Shown piece after piece: positions 33,041 through 42,077 of a stretch of 64,000 nt of DNA. A program made the position numbers and the translations under genes. Under the pieces are notes generated by a model, which worked only from the letters and a program-made list of their open reading frames with translations, did not search any database and was not told the origin of the DNA. Source of the DNA: SZUA-430 sp964638635 (GTDB taxonomy: Bacteria; Pseudomonadota; Alphaproteobacteria; Micropepsales; Micropepsaceae); NCBI GenBank assembly GCA_964638635.1, contig CAZXAQ010000010.1:9241-73240 (forward strand), given 5' to 3'. Within the stretch, counting starts at the first letter, position 1. Every line of letters begins with the position of its first letter.

Positions 33041-33157
33041 CTAGAGACCCAGTTTCCGTTCCATCAAACGGCGGCGGCGCGCCGACCGGTCGCGAACGAG
33101 GAAGCCGGTTACGAACCCGGCCCCGATGATGAAGCTTGCGATAATCAGCGCGTCCAT
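33041..33157 (-). CDS. Micro-protein with one membrane helix (38 aa)
   Basis: GAGG stands 7-8 bases before the ATG at 33157. The product begins MDALIIASFIIGAGFVTGF, a single hydrophobic helix, and continues with a very basic tail (RDRSARRRRLMERKLGL). The helix-plus-basic-tail layout resembles that of the 52-aa protein just upstream, whose 3' end it overlaps by 13 bases. No family is recognised. The clear Shine-Dalgarno and overlap argue for a real gene. Confidence 0.55.
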   Translation of the reverse strand: MDALIIASFIIGAGFVTGFLVRDRSARRRRLMERKLGL

Positions 33158-33303
33158 ACCGGATCCTCACGATAGTCGAAGTCGCGCAACGACGACATCG
33201 GCCGGTAACGCGACCCGCGCTTTTGGGAACCGAGTGCCCTCAACCCGAAACCCGCTGCGTAACCGATTCCAAACAACACCCCCACCGCGAAGAACAAATC
33301 CAT
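33145..33303 (-). CDS. Micro-protein with one membrane helix (52 aa)
   Basis: GGAG lies 7 bases before the ATG at 33303. The protein begins MDLFFAVGVLFGIGYAAGFG, one membrane helix, followed by a polar segment with RGSRYRPMSSLRDFDYRED. It overlaps the 38-aa micro-protein gene by 13 bases, suggesting translational coupling. Function unknown. Both may be part of the acyl-CoA dehydrogenase transcript. Confidence 0.55.
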   Translation of the reverse strand: MDLFFAVGVLFGIGYAAGFGLRALGSQKRGSRYRPMSSLRDFDYREDPVWTR

Positions 33304-33315
33304 GTACCTACTCCG

Positions 33316-33450
33316 TCAACTTCGGATTTTGCGGCGGCACCAACCTGATTGCAGTGACGTGTGACACACGAACATCACTACGATCAGAAACGCCAACAGC
33401 GCACTTGACACTGCTTCATCGCTTATGAGCGCGAAGTGATTTGCGGTCAA
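33316..33450 (-). CDS. Possible third membrane micro-protein (44 aa, TTG start)
   Basis: A TTG at 33450 opens a 44-codon frame with one hydrophobic helix (SSALLAFLIVVMFVC) and a basic end (CRRKIRS). The stop lies 12 bases before the next micro-gene start, which would fit an operon. No good Shine-Dalgarno is seen and the start is rare, so this may be chance. Apart from it, the region 33304-33511 is AT-richer than its surroundings and holds nothing else I can name. Confidence 0.25.
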   Translation of the reverse strand: MTANHFALISDEAVSSALLAFLIVVMFVCHTSLQSGWCRRKIRS

Positions 33451-33511
33451 CTGCTGAATCGACAGAGGCGCGAGGAATTTTTTCGTTCACGCGATTCGAG
33501 TGCGCGCAGAA

Positions 33512-35473
33512 TTAATTTTTCCATGCACAAAAGTTGTGAGCACCGATCGAGTGCGCGCCCAGCACGTACCGCGCGTTCGCATCGGCAGGTGACGTTTGCG
33601 AATCGATTCCGAAGTTGAACGCGAACGTCACGTCGCCGCGGCGGCGCACGCGAACGTCCATCGGCAACATCATTGATGCAACGCCTGATTCGTCCAACAC
33701 GCGTTGCACAACGTCCGATGCGAGTTCCCGCGTCGGCCAAGCGGCGAGGTACAACCGGTTCGCGTTGCGCACGAGCGCAGGCATGCCGTTCGCGAACCGC
33801 CCGACAACATCTCCACTGGGTGATTCGACAGTCTCAACCCACGTGCCACACTCATACCTGCGGTTGCCGACCGAAACCTCGCGTGTAACGCCCGGACGCA
33901 AGCTCTCCACCCGCGGAATCTTAATCGGAAGGATGCTTTGCAGCGGACCCGGCGGCAGGTTGCCGGGGATCTGAAAGCTCTCCGTCTTCGCGCCCGTGCG
34001 AATGCCGAACACCGTGAGACCGTCGCAATCGGTGAACGCTTGAATCGCTCGTTCACTGATATGAGGCAGGCTCGGCACGAACACGGCGCGATAACCCTTC
34101 AGCGAATGGCCCGGCGGGACGATGTCGACGTCGACGCCCCGTTGGCGCAGCGCCGTGTACCAAGTGAACACCAACGCTAGGTAGCTGAACGACCGTCCTT
34201 GCGGTTGAATTGCGTGCATCCAAGAGGCGTCGTAGTCGAACACCAACGCGACCGGCGCTTGGCGTACCGGCGCCGCCGCAACGCTACGCCACCAATCGGC
34301 GTCAAGCTCCTTCGCAACCACCCTCGCTTCTTGCCCGCCGACATCGAGCACGTTGTCCGGCCGGTTCAATCCCGCATGCATCTGCTCCTGCGCGAACGGT
34401 GCCTGCCGCCAACGGAAGAAGCTTACGACCTCAGCCCCATGCGCGAGTGCTTCCCACGCCCACAGCCGCACCATCCCCGGCGCAGGTCCGGGGTTCCACA
34501 GCGCCCAGTTCACCGGTCCGGGCTGTTGCTCCATCACCCAGAAGCGCCCACGCCCGACGCCGCGATAAAGGTCGTGATGAAACGCCGAGATGTCCGGATG
34601 CCCTGTCGCGGCATAGCGAATCCGCTCTGCCTCCGTGAACCCGGTCATCGGCAAACTGTCGGTAAAGCCCAGCGGATAGGAATCCCAACTGGCCAGGTCC
34701 AACGTCTCGCACGTCTTGAAGTGGTCGAAGTCGAGGAACGCACCCATGAAGTTGTGGGTCACGAACCGCCCCGGCGAATGCCGCCGGATGATCTCAACCT
34801 GCTCCGCGTTGAAGCTCGCCACCTGATCCGACGAGAAACGGAAGAAGTCGAGCCGGTGAATCGGATTGAGCTCCGTCACTGCCGCCATCGGCAGGTCGAT
34901 CTCGTCGAACGAACGATACTCCATGCTCCAGAAACGGTTGCCCCACGCCGCGTTCAGCGCGCCGACGTCGCCGTACCGCGCCGCGAGCCACCGCTGAAAC
35001 GCACGCTCGGCATCAGCCGAATACGAACGGACGGTATCGTGACACCCATACTCATTGTCCGTCTGCCACCCGGCGACCCCATCATGCCGCCCATAACGCT
35101 GCGCGACCGCTTCGGTGATCCGCCGGCTCTCGCCCCGATAGGTCCGGCTGGAGAAGCAATAGTGCCGCCGCGATCCGAATCGCCGGACCTGGCCGTGATG
35201 GTCGACCGGCAAGACGTCCGGATACCGGTCGACGAGCCACTTCGGGGGCGTCGCCGTCGGTGTGCCCATCACGATCTTGAGACCGGCCTTTCCCAGCGTC
35301 TCGACCGCCCGGTCGAGCCAGGCCCAGCTAAAGCTGCCAGGGGTGGGCTCGATGGCGCTCCAGGCAAACTCGCCGATGCGCACATACTTCAGCCCCAAAT
35401 CCGCCATGCGCCGGGCGTCATCGGCCCACATATTTTCGGGCCACTGCTCAGGGTAGTAACAAACGCCAAGCAT
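33512..35473 (-). CDS. Beta-galactosidase, glycoside hydrolase family 42
   Basis: 653 aa, a typical GH42 length. The TIM barrel starts LGVCYYPEQWPENMWADDAR. The acid/base Glu141 is in WQTDNEYGCH and the nucleophile Glu315 in FWVMEQQPGPVNW. A Cys-type zinc cluster is not evident. The trimerisation domain (about 400-590) and a small C-terminal beta domain follow. No signal peptide, so a cytoplasmic enzyme that hydrolyses beta-galactosides after uptake. AAGGAA precedes the ATG at 35473. No sugar transporter or LacI-type regulator is adjacent, which is unusual for this family. Confidence 0.95.
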   Translation of the reverse strand: MLGVCYYPEQWPENMWADDARRMADLGLKYVRIGEFAWSAIEPTPGSFSWAWLDRAVETLGKAGLKIVMGTPTATPPKWLVDRYPDVLPVDHHGQVRRFGSRRHYCFSSRTYRGESRRITEAVAQRYGRHDGVAGWQTDNEYGCHDTVRSYSADAERAFQRWLAARYGDVGALNAAWGNRFWSMEYRSFDEIDLPMAAVTELNPIHRLDFFRFSSDQVASFNAEQVEIIRRHSPGRFVTHNFMGAFLDFDHFKTCETLDLASWDSYPLGFTDSLPMTGFTEAERIRYAATGHPDISAFHHDLYRGVGRGRFWVMEQQPGPVNWALWNPGPAPGMVRLWAWEALAHGAEVVSFFRWRQAPFAQEQMHAGLNRPDNVLDVGGQEARVVAKELDADWWRSVAAAPVRQAPVALVFDYDASWMHAIQPQGRSFSYLALVFTWYTALRQRGVDVDIVPPGHSLKGYRAVFVPSLPHISERAIQAFTDCDGLTVFGIRTGAKTESFQIPGNLPPGPLQSILPIKIPRVESLRPGVTREVSVGNRRYECGTWVETVESPSGDVVGRFANGMPALVRNANRLYLAAWPTRELASDVVQRVLDESGVASMMLPMDVRVRRRGDVTFAFNFGIDSQTSPADANARYVLGAHSIGAHNFCAWKN

Positions 35474-35611
35474 GAACGTTCCTTAATCAAACACGGCCGC
35501 AATCTCGCCCAACCGCGGGGTGAGTGACAATGGCACCTAGAAGGTGACTTGCCCCGGTGGAAGAATAGCGGCGTCAAACGAATGAGGCGGGGTTCGCCCC
35601 GGCTGGACAGT

Positions 35612-37852
35612 ATGTCGACCGAAGATCCTGGCAGTCTCTCGAACGCGCCCGACCCGTGGGATCACGAACCCGTTCGCACGCGCCGCCCCTGGTGGTTCTG
35701 GCTCGCGACAGGCGTAGGCGGCATCGTACTCTTCTTCTCCGCCTGCTTCGTCGCTCTCTACTATCTCTATGCGCCGAACCTGCCGATCACCGCCGACCGC
35801 CTCGGCGAGGTGAACCGCACGCCGTCGATCACACTTCTGGATTCCAACGGCAAGGTCTTCGCGACCCGCGGGGCCCGTTTCGGCTACCGGGTCAAGATGG
35901 AAGAAATGCCGCCCTATCTTCCGGCCGCCTTTATCGTGACCGAAGACCGCCGCTTCTACTCCCACTCCGGCGTCGATTACCGCGGCCTGCTGCGCGCGTT
36001 CATCACGAACTGGCGCGCGGGCGGCGTCGTCCAAGGCGGCTCGACCATCACCCAACAGCTCGCCAAGAACACGTTCTTGAAGCCCGAGCGCACCTGGTCG
36101 CGCAAATTCGAAGAGCTGTTCCTCTCCTTCTGGCTCGAGCGGCACTACTCGAAGGACGAGATCCTGACGCTCTATCTGAATCGCATCTATCTCGGTTCGG
36201 GTGCCTACGGGGTCGACGCGGCCGCGCGCGAGTACTTCGGCAAGTCCGTGCGCGAGGTGTCGCTGGCCGAAGCCGCGATGCTGGCGGCGCTGACGCGGGC
36301 ACCGTCGCGCTACTCGCCCGACGTCAACCTGAAGCTCGCCCAGCAGCGCGCCAACCTGGTGATCGACCTCCTGCACCAAGACGGTCAGATCAACGACGAG
36401 GACGCGCGCAAAGCCAAGAAGAAGCCCGCAACGCCCGTCCTCAAGGAAGGCGTCGAGAGCGCGAACTACTTCGCCGACTTCGTGATGGATCAGCTGGTCA
36501 AGCTCGACATCCGTCCCGACAAGGACCTGATTGTTCGCACGACGATCAACCCGAAGCTTCAATCGGCTGCCGAGCAAAACCTGGTCAAGATTTTGGAGCA
36601 CGACGGCAAGAACCGCGGCGCGACGCAAGCGGCCCTGGTCGCCATGGAGCCGGACGGCGCCGTGCGCTCGATCGTCGGCGGCAAGGACTACACGAATTCG
36701 ACGTTCAACCGCGCCTACCAAGCGCGCCGCCAGCCCGGCTCGTCGTTCAAACCGTTCGTCTACATGGCCGCACTGGAACACGGCCTGACGCCCGACGATA
36801 TGCGCGAGGACGCGCCGTACGAAAGCAACGGCTGGAGCCCGCAGAACTACGATGGCTCGTATCTCGGCGAAATCTCGCTGCGCGAAGCGCTGGCGAAGTC
36901 GATCAACACGGTCGCCGTGCGCGTCGCCGATGAAGTGGGCCGCCGCAAGGTCATTGGTGTGGCCCAGCGTCTCGGGATCTCATCCCCGCTCGAGCCGAAC
37001 CGTTCGCTCCCGCTCGGCACTTCCGAGGTCACGTTGTTCGAGATGACGCGCGCCTTCGGCGCCTTCGCCAACAACGGCAACCGCGTCGATCCTTACGCGA
37101 TCCTCGACGTCAAAACCTCCGACGGCACCGTGCTCTACCAGTATCGTGCGCCGCCGCCGATCCCGGTCATGAACCAGCGCACGCTGGAAGAAATGAACCA
37201 GATGATGTTCGAGGTCGTGCAAACCGGCACCGGCCAGCGCGCGAACATCGACCCGCGTCCCGTCGCGGCGAAGACCGGCACCAGCCAGGAATGGCGCGAC
37301 GCGTGGTTCGTGGGCTACACGGCCGACTTCATCACTGGCGTGTGGGTCGGAAACGACGACAACGCGTCGATGAAGAAGGTCGTCGGCGGCAGCCTGCCGG
37401 CCAGCATCTGGAAGGCCTACATGCTGGCGGCCCACAAGAACATCCCGGTCCACAATCTGCCGGGGGTCGACATGTACGGCGACTCCTCCGATTCCTACGC
37501 GCAGAACGAACCCGACAATCCGTGGGTCGATCGCGACGGCGAGTACACCGAACGGCGCAGCCCCGACGACGATCGCGGCGTCATCGAAGACTTCTTCGAC
37601 AGCCTCTTCGGAAACGGCGACGATCGCCGCCACAACGCGCCGCCGCCACCCCCTCCGCCGCCGCCACGCTACGTCCCGCAATCGAGCACGGACACGCCGG
37701 GCGCGGATGAAGGCGAGGTCGAAGCCAACGCGGACGCGGCGCCCGCCATTGCAGCCACGACGAAACGCCGCCGCCACCCTGAGCCCGAACCCGAGCCCGA
37801 GGACCCGGCCGACCAACCCGACGCCGATTCGGACGCGCCGCCGCCGTACTAG
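35612..37852 (+). CDS. mrcA: Penicillin-binding protein 1A (bifunctional transglycosylase/transpeptidase)
   Basis: 746 aa from ATG at 35612. A short cytoplasmic tail precedes one membrane helix (FWLATGVGGIVLFFSACFVALYY, in outline). The GT51 domain has EDRRFYSHSGVDYRG (catalytic Glu111), GGSTITQQLAKN, and LTLYLNRIYLGSGAYG. The transpeptidase domain has SxxK at Ser377-Lys380 (PGSSFKPF), SIN, and KTGTS at about 554. The last ~110 residues are an acidic and Pro-rich extension (PPPPPPPPP; EPEPEPEDPAD) of unknown use. The enzyme polymerises and crosslinks peptidoglycan in the periplasm. Confidence 0.96.
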   Translation: MSTEDPGSLSNAPDPWDHEPVRTRRPWWFWLATGVGGIVLFFSACFVALYYLYAPNLPITADRLGEVNRTPSITLLDSNGKVFATRGARFGYRVKMEEMPPYLPAAFIVTEDRRFYSHSGVDYRGLLRAFITNWRAGGVVQGGSTITQQLAKNTFLKPERTWSRKFEELFLSFWLERHYSKDEILTLYLNRIYLGSGAYGVDAAAREYFGKSVREVSLAEAAMLAALTRAPSRYSPDVNLKLAQQRANLVIDLLHQDGQINDEDARKAKKKPATPVLKEGVESANYFADFVMDQLVKLDIRPDKDLIVRTTINPKLQSAAEQNLVKILEHDGKNRGATQAALVAMEPDGAVRSIVGGKDYTNSTFNRAYQARRQPGSSFKPFVYMAALEHGLTPDDMREDAPYESNGWSPQNYDGSYLGEISLREALAKSINTVAVRVADEVGRRKVIGVAQRLGISSPLEPNRSLPLGTSEVTLFEMTRAFGAFANNGNRVDPYAILDVKTSDGTVLYQYRAPPPIPVMNQRTLEEMNQMMFEVVQTGTGQRANIDPRPVAAKTGTSQEWRDAWFVGYTADFITGVWVGNDDNASMKKVVGGSLPASIWKAYMLAAHKNIPVHNLPGVDMYGDSSDSYAQNEPDNPWVDRDGEYTERRSPDDDRGVIEDFFDSLFGNGDDRRHNAPPPPPPPPPRYVPQSSTDTPGADEGEVEANADAAPAIAATTKRRRHPEPEPEPEDPADQPDADSDAPPPY

Positions 37853-37906
37853 CGCCGCGGCTCAGACGCAGCCTAGGATGCGCGTGCACCAGGGAGTCGC
37901 GGCCGC

Positions 37907-38482
37907 GTGAAGTTCTTTCTCAGACTCTTAGGCTCGATCGTCGCCGCGATCGTGCTCGGCCTTGGCAGCGCCTACGTCGCCGTTCGCAGTGCGATGCCGG
38001 CTGACTCGATCGTCAAGAACGGCCCGTGGTCGGCAAATCTGGCCGCCGGCGGAACGAACGCCGACGACTACACCCGCACCGCCGTCGCGATTGCGGGCCT
38101 GCTCGCCCTCAACAAGGACGAGACGATCTACTACGGCACGGAAAGCGACAGCGCCGGCGAACCGTTCGACCCGAAATGCGCCTATCGCATCGAAGGCCGC
38201 GACCCCGACGCACGCTGGTGGAGCATCACCGCCTACGGCAAAGACCACTACCTGATCGACAATCCCGCCAAGCGCTACTCGGTCAGCAAGACCAGCGTCG
38301 TCCGCAACCCCGACGGCGGTTTCGTGGTGCGCGTATCCGGAACGCCGGAAGCGCAAAACTGGATCGCCGCATCGCCCGACGGCTTCCAGCTGACGCTGCG
38401 CCTCTACAACCCGGGCAAAACCGTGACCGCCGATCCGGCCGGCGTGCCCCTTCCCTCGATCGTGAAGGAAGCATGCTCGTGA
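37907..38482 (+). CDS. DUF1214 domain membrane-anchored protein
   Basis: 191 aa starting at GTG 37907, with GGGAG about 10 bases upstream. One N-terminal membrane helix (LGSIVAAIVLGLGSAYVAV), then a periplasmic DUF1214 domain: YYGTESDSAGEPFDPKCAYRI, RWWSITAYGKDHYL, GFQLTLRLYNPG. In alphaproteobacteria this gene is normally followed by a DUF1254 gene, as here, with a 10-base overlap. In many other bacteria the two domains are fused. Function unknown. Confidence 0.88.
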   Translation: MKFFLRLLGSIVAAIVLGLGSAYVAVRSAMPADSIVKNGPWSANLAAGGTNADDYTRTAVAIAGLLALNKDETIYYGTESDSAGEPFDPKCAYRIEGRDPDARWWSITAYGKDHYLIDNPAKRYSVSKTSVVRNPDGGFVVRVSGTPEAQNWIAASPDGFQLTLRLYNPGKTVTADPAGVPLPSIVKEACS

Positions 38483-39003
38483 CCTGGCTGAAATGGGGCG
38501 CCTTCACACTCATCTTGGCCGCGATGATCCACTGGGCCACTGTCGCCACCGCGCCAAACCTGATCATGTCGCGCGCCATGTCGCAGATCGGGACCAAGGG
38601 ATCGAACAAGATCTCCCACGGCGAGCGCGCGACCGCGGCCGCCCGAAAGATCGTGAAGCCAAGCCCGGACTTGCTCTATTCGCAGTGCGTCTTCGACGTG
38701 TCGAAGCGCCCGCTAAAAATCACGACCGCGGCACCGACGGACACCTATTGGTCCGTCGCGTTCTACGCCGCCAACACCGACAACTTTTACGTCCTGAACG
38801 ACACCGAGGCGAAAGGCCAACCCGCGACGATCGTCCTGATGGGTGCCGGCCAAACCGTGCCGCCACAACCTGAAGGCACGCGCATCGTCACCGCACCCAC
38901 GCCGCGCGGCATCGTTCTGTTCCGCACGCTCATCAACGACGACGCGCGAGAGGCCGAACTCGATCAACAGCGCCGCGCGGCGAATTGCGAACCGATGATG
39001 TAG
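38473..39003 (+). CDS. DUF1254 domain membrane-anchored protein
   Basis: 176 aa. AAGGA precedes the ATG at 38473, which lies inside the preceding gene (10-base overlap). N-terminal membrane helix (LKWGAFTLILAAMIHWATV), then the DUF1254 domain: RKIVKPSPDLLYSQCVFDVS, YWSVAFYAANTDNFYVLND, and PTPRGIVLFRTLI. It is the split partner of the DUF1214 protein and the two probably form a complex in the periplasm. No enzymatic role is established. Confidence 0.88.
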   Translation: MLVTWLKWGAFTLILAAMIHWATVATAPNLIMSRAMSQIGTKGSNKISHGERATAAARKIVKPSPDLLYSQCVFDVSKRPLKITTAAPTDTYWSVAFYAANTDNFYVLNDTEAKGQPATIVLMGAGQTVPPQPEGTRIVTAPTPRGIVLFRTLINDDAREAELDQQRRAANCEPMM

Positions 39004-39065
39004 TTGGCCACCCCTGGCGTTTAAGCTAGGGTATGCGCCATCTGAACATTGCTCGGACGCACCCC

Positions 39066-40115
39066 ATGCCTCGCTTTGGTCACCTCCTCGCGCTCGCGGC
39101 GCTCACGCTTCTGGCCTCCTGCGGCGAAGCGAAGAAGCCGGAAGAAGCGGCCGCCCCCAAACCCGAACCGAAACTCACGAAGGTCACGTTCGTCACCGAC
39201 TGGAAAGCGCAAGCCGAGCACGGCGGCTTCTACCAAGCGCTCGCGACCGGTCTCTACGAAAAGGCGGGCCTCGACGTGACGATCAAACAAGGCGGCCCCG
39301 CCGTGAACACGCCGCAGCTGATCGCCGCCGGCGCCACGGACTTCGCGATGGGCTCAAACTCGTTCCAACCGCTGAACCTCGTCGCCGCGGGCGGCGATGC
39401 CGTCGCGGTCGCCGCGATCTTCCAAAAGGACCCGCAAGTCCTGATCACCCACCCGCGCAAGGACATCGCCTCGATCGCAGACATGAAGGGCAAGGCGATC
39501 ATGATCTCGGACGCGACGGTGTCCACGTGGTGGATATGGGCCAAGGCCCGCTACAAATTCGACGACAAACAGGTGCGCAAATACACGTTCAACCTCGCGC
39601 CGTTCCTGACCGACCCGAAGGCAATCCAGCAAGGCTACGTCACCTCGGAACCGTTCACGATCGAAACCGAGGGCAAGATCAAGCCGCAAGTCTTCCTGCT
39701 CGCCGATTACGGTTATCCCGGCTACTCCAACTTCATCATGGCGCAAGGCAAAGACGTGCGCGACCGGCCGCAAATCGTGCAAGCCTTCGTCAACGCCTCG
39801 ATCGACGGCTGGAACAGCTACCTCACCGGCGACCCAAGCCCCGCAAACGAGCTCATAAAAAAAGACAACCCCGAGATGACGGACGCGATCATCGCGCAAG
39901 CCATTACCCAGATGCGCGACCGCGGCATGGTCACCGGTGGCGATGCGGCAACGCTTGGCGTCGGCGCGATGACGGACGCGCGCTGGAAGACGTTCTTCTA
40001 CATGATGAAAGAGGCGAAGGTCTACGACGACAAAGTCGACGTCGCGAGAGCTTACACGCTCGCCTTCGTCAACAAGGGGCACGGCGTCCCGGCACCGCCA
40101 ACCAAAGAGCCATAA
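39066..40115 (+). CDS. ABC transporter substrate-binding lipoprotein (NMT1/ThiY-like)
   Basis: 349 aa from ATG at 39066 (ATG at 39033 is possible). Lipoprotein signal LALAALTLLASC, Cys19 as the acylated residue, then a Pro/Glu/Lys linker. The binding fold opens TFVTDWKAQAEHGGFYQAL, the form seen in NMT1/THI5-like proteins, and continues AGLDVTIKQGG and DFAMGSNSFQ. Likely ligands are thiamine pyrimidine precursors, riboflavin-type flavins, or nitrate/sulfonate-type anions; the HGGFYQA form favours the first group. ATPase and permease genes follow after a REP-like doublet. Confidence 0.9.
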   Translation: MPRFGHLLALAALTLLASCGEAKKPEEAAAPKPEPKLTKVTFVTDWKAQAEHGGFYQALATGLYEKAGLDVTIKQGGPAVNTPQLIAAGATDFAMGSNSFQPLNLVAAGGDAVAVAAIFQKDPQVLITHPRKDIASIADMKGKAIMISDATVSTWWIWAKARYKFDDKQVRKYTFNLAPFLTDPKAIQQGYVTSEPFTIETEGKIKPQVFLLADYGYPGYSNFIMAQGKDVRDRPQIVQAFVNASIDGWNSYLTGDPSPANELIKKDNPEMTDAIIAQAITQMRDRGMVTGGDAATLGVGAMTDARWKTFFYMMKEAKVYDDKVDVARAYTLAFVNKGHGVPAPPTKEP

Positions 40116-40120
40116 AAGTC

Positions 40121-40292
40121 CGTCATGGCCGGGCAAGCGAAGCGCGACCCGGCCACCCAGGGCAACGAGCGCTAACGTCTGAACGAGAGAGTGCGAAGGG
40201 TAACGAGAACAAGGTTATGATGATGATCCGCGTAGAAACCGCGCGCATGACCCCGGGTGGCCGGGTCGCGCTTCGCTTGCCCGGCCATGACG
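40121..40292. repeat. REP-like inverted doublet, copy 2
   Basis: Left arm 40121-40162 and right arm 40251-40292 are near-perfect inverted copies of about 38 bases (CGTCATGGCCGGGCAAGCGA begins the left arm). The central 88 bases are unrelated. Each arm folds on itself (GGCCGGG ... CCCGGCC). It lies inside the ABC operon between the binding-protein stop and the ATPase start. That could allow unequal amounts of the two products, as REP elements do elsewhere. No transposase is in the window. Confidence 0.9.
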
Positions 40293-40328
40293 ACGTAGGG
40301 GACAGCGAGACCAATATTTTTCCGGTTG

Positions 40329-41075
40329 GTGAGATTGCTGCTCTCGTTCGATAACGTTGGCAAAGCCTTTCCGAACGGCACGCTCGCGCTCGACCGCGTG
40401 AGCTTCGCCGTCGCCGCCGGCGAATTCGTCTCACTGGTCGGCCCGTCGGGCTGCGGCAAAAGCACGGCGCTGCGCCTCATCGCGGGCCTCACCGAACCGA
40501 GCACGGGCAAAGTTACTTGGACCGGCGCAAAGCCGCGCCTCGGCTTCGTCTTCCAAGATGCGGCGCTCATGCCGTGGGCAACAGTGGCCAAGAACGTCCG
40601 CCTGCCGCTCGAACTCGCGCAAACCGACGAAGCCACGGCCGACGCCCGCGTGCGGGACACGCTCGAACTCGTCAGCCTCACGAAATTCGCGACGTCCTAC
40701 CCGCGCGAACTGTCCGGCGGCATGCGCATGCGCGTCTCGATCGCCCGCGCGCTCGCGATGGACGCGTCGGTGCTCTTGATGGACGAACCGTTCGCCGCCC
40801 TCGACGAGCTCACGCGCGACCGGCTGAACGACGAACTGCGCGAGCTGTGGGCGGCAAAGAACCTCACGATTATCTTCGTCACCCACTCCGTCTATGAAAG
40901 CGTCTACCTCTCCTCGCGCATCATCGTCATGAGCCCGCGCCCTGGCCGCGTGATCGCCGACATCGCCATGGCCGAACCGAAAACGCGCGACCGCGACTTC
41001 CGCATGACCCCCGCCTACGGCGAGCGCTGCCGCCAAGTGCGCAGCGCGCTGCAGCTTGAGGCGGTGACATCATGA
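40329..41075 (+). CDS. ABC transporter ATP-binding protein (NitT/TauT/ThiZ type)
   Basis: 248 aa from GTG 40329. The start is uncertain: TTG at 40326 and TTG at 40335 are alternatives. Walker A GPSGCGKST, Q-loop VFQDAALMPWATV, signature LSGGMRMRVSIARAL, Walker B VLLMDEPFAALDE, and H-loop VTHSVYE are all complete. The MPWATV Q-loop form is typical of the nitrate/sulfonate/taurine and thiamine-precursor importers. It overlaps the permease start by 4 bases (ATGA) and energises that permease together with the binding protein at 39066. Confidence 0.95.
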   Translation: MRLLLSFDNVGKAFPNGTLALDRVSFAVAAGEFVSLVGPSGCGKSTALRLIAGLTEPSTGKVTWTGAKPRLGFVFQDAALMPWATVAKNVRLPLELAQTDEATADARVRDTLELVSLTKFATSYPRELSGGMRMRVSIARALAMDASVLLMDEPFAALDELTRDRLNDELRELWAAKNLTIIFVTHSVYESVYLSSRIIVMSPRPGRVIADIAMAEPKTRDRDFRMTPAYGERCRQVRSALQLEAVTS

Positions 41076-41860
41076 ACCGCGAGCAGCTTTGGGCCTATGG
41101 CCTGCCTGCCCTCGTCGCCGTCGCGGTCTTGGCCGCGTGGGAGTGGCTCGTCTACGCCTTCGCTATCACCCCGTTCGTCCTCCCCGCACCCTCAGCCATT
41201 GTCGTCGCCGCCGTCGAAGATTGGAGCGCACTCATGGCGGCGGCGTGGATCACGATCCGCGTCACGATCATGGCGTTTATCATCGCCCTCGTGCTCGGCA
41301 TCGCCTTCGCGGTCATCTTCGCGCAAAGCCGCACGATCGAGCGCGCACTGTTCCCCTACGCCGTGACCTTGCAAGTCACCCCGGTCGTGGCCATCGCGCC
41401 ACTGATCCTAATCTGGGTCGGCCTCGACAACGCGGAGCGTGCTGTGCTGATCCTCGCCACGATCGTCGCGTTCTTTCCGATCCTCGCGAACGCGACGCTG
41501 GGACTGCGCTCGGCCGACCGGCAGCTGCACGAACTGTTTGACCTCTATGGCGCCAGCCGCTGGCAGCGCCTCACGCGCCTGCAATTCCCCGCCGCCCTGC
41601 CGAACATCCTGACCGGCATGAAAATCTCCGGCGGCCTCGCCCTCATCGGCGCCGTCGTCGCCGAATTCGCCGCAGGCTCCGGCGCCTCCACCGGCCTCGC
41701 CTGGGTCATCTACCAAGCGGGCTTCAACCTAAAGATCGCGAAAGCCTTCGCGGCCTTAGCCCTACTTTCCGCCATCGGCATCGCGATCTACGCGCTGCTC
41801 TCCCTCCTCGAACGCCAAGCGCTGAAACACTGGCACGAGAGCGCCCGAGTGGATGAGTAA
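41072..41860 (+). CDS. ABC transporter permease (NitT/TauT/ThiX type)
   Basis: 262 aa, about six membrane helices (first LVAVAVLAAWEWLVYAF; last LALLSAIGIAIYALLSLL). The EAA-type coupling loop lies around LFDLYGASRWQRLTRLQFPAALP. The gene starts within the ATPase stop (ATGA). It forms the inner-membrane channel of the importer with the ATPase and lipoprotein. A third REP-like doublet and a T-run follow its stop and may end the transcript. Confidence 0.94.
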   Translation: MNREQLWAYGLPALVAVAVLAAWEWLVYAFAITPFVLPAPSAIVVAAVEDWSALMAAAWITIRVTIMAFIIALVLGIAFAVIFAQSRTIERALFPYAVTLQVTPVVAIAPLILIWVGLDNAERAVLILATIVAFFPILANATLGLRSADRQLHELFDLYGASRWQRLTRLQFPAALPNILTGMKISGGLALIGAVVAEFAAGSGASTGLAWVIYQAGFNLKIAKAFAALALLSAIGIAIYALLSLLERQALKHWHESARVDE

Positions 41861-41872
41861 ATCCAAAAAATC

Positions 41873-42077
41873 CGTCATGGCCGGGCAAGCGAAGCGCGAC
41901 CCGGCCACCCAGGGTCACGATCTCAAGCGTCGAAATGATCCACACCAACGCGCAAAGTGCATTTCGAACGGCACCCCTCAACCCTTCGCGTCTTGGCGTC
42001 TTGGCGTGAAATGATCGGCAATGCCTTGCGCGTGGCCCTGGGTGGCCGGGTCGCGCGTCGCGTGCCCGGCCATGACG
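41873..42077. repeat. REP-like inverted doublet, copy 3
   Basis: Left arm 41873-41914 is identical to the left arm of copy 2 over its 42 bases. Right arm 42036-42077 is the inverted copy with a few changes. The 121-base centre is unrelated to the centre of copy 2, so the arms and not the spacer are the conserved unit. The right arm is followed by GACTTTTTTTGG, which gives it terminator character for the ABC operon. Confidence 0.9.
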
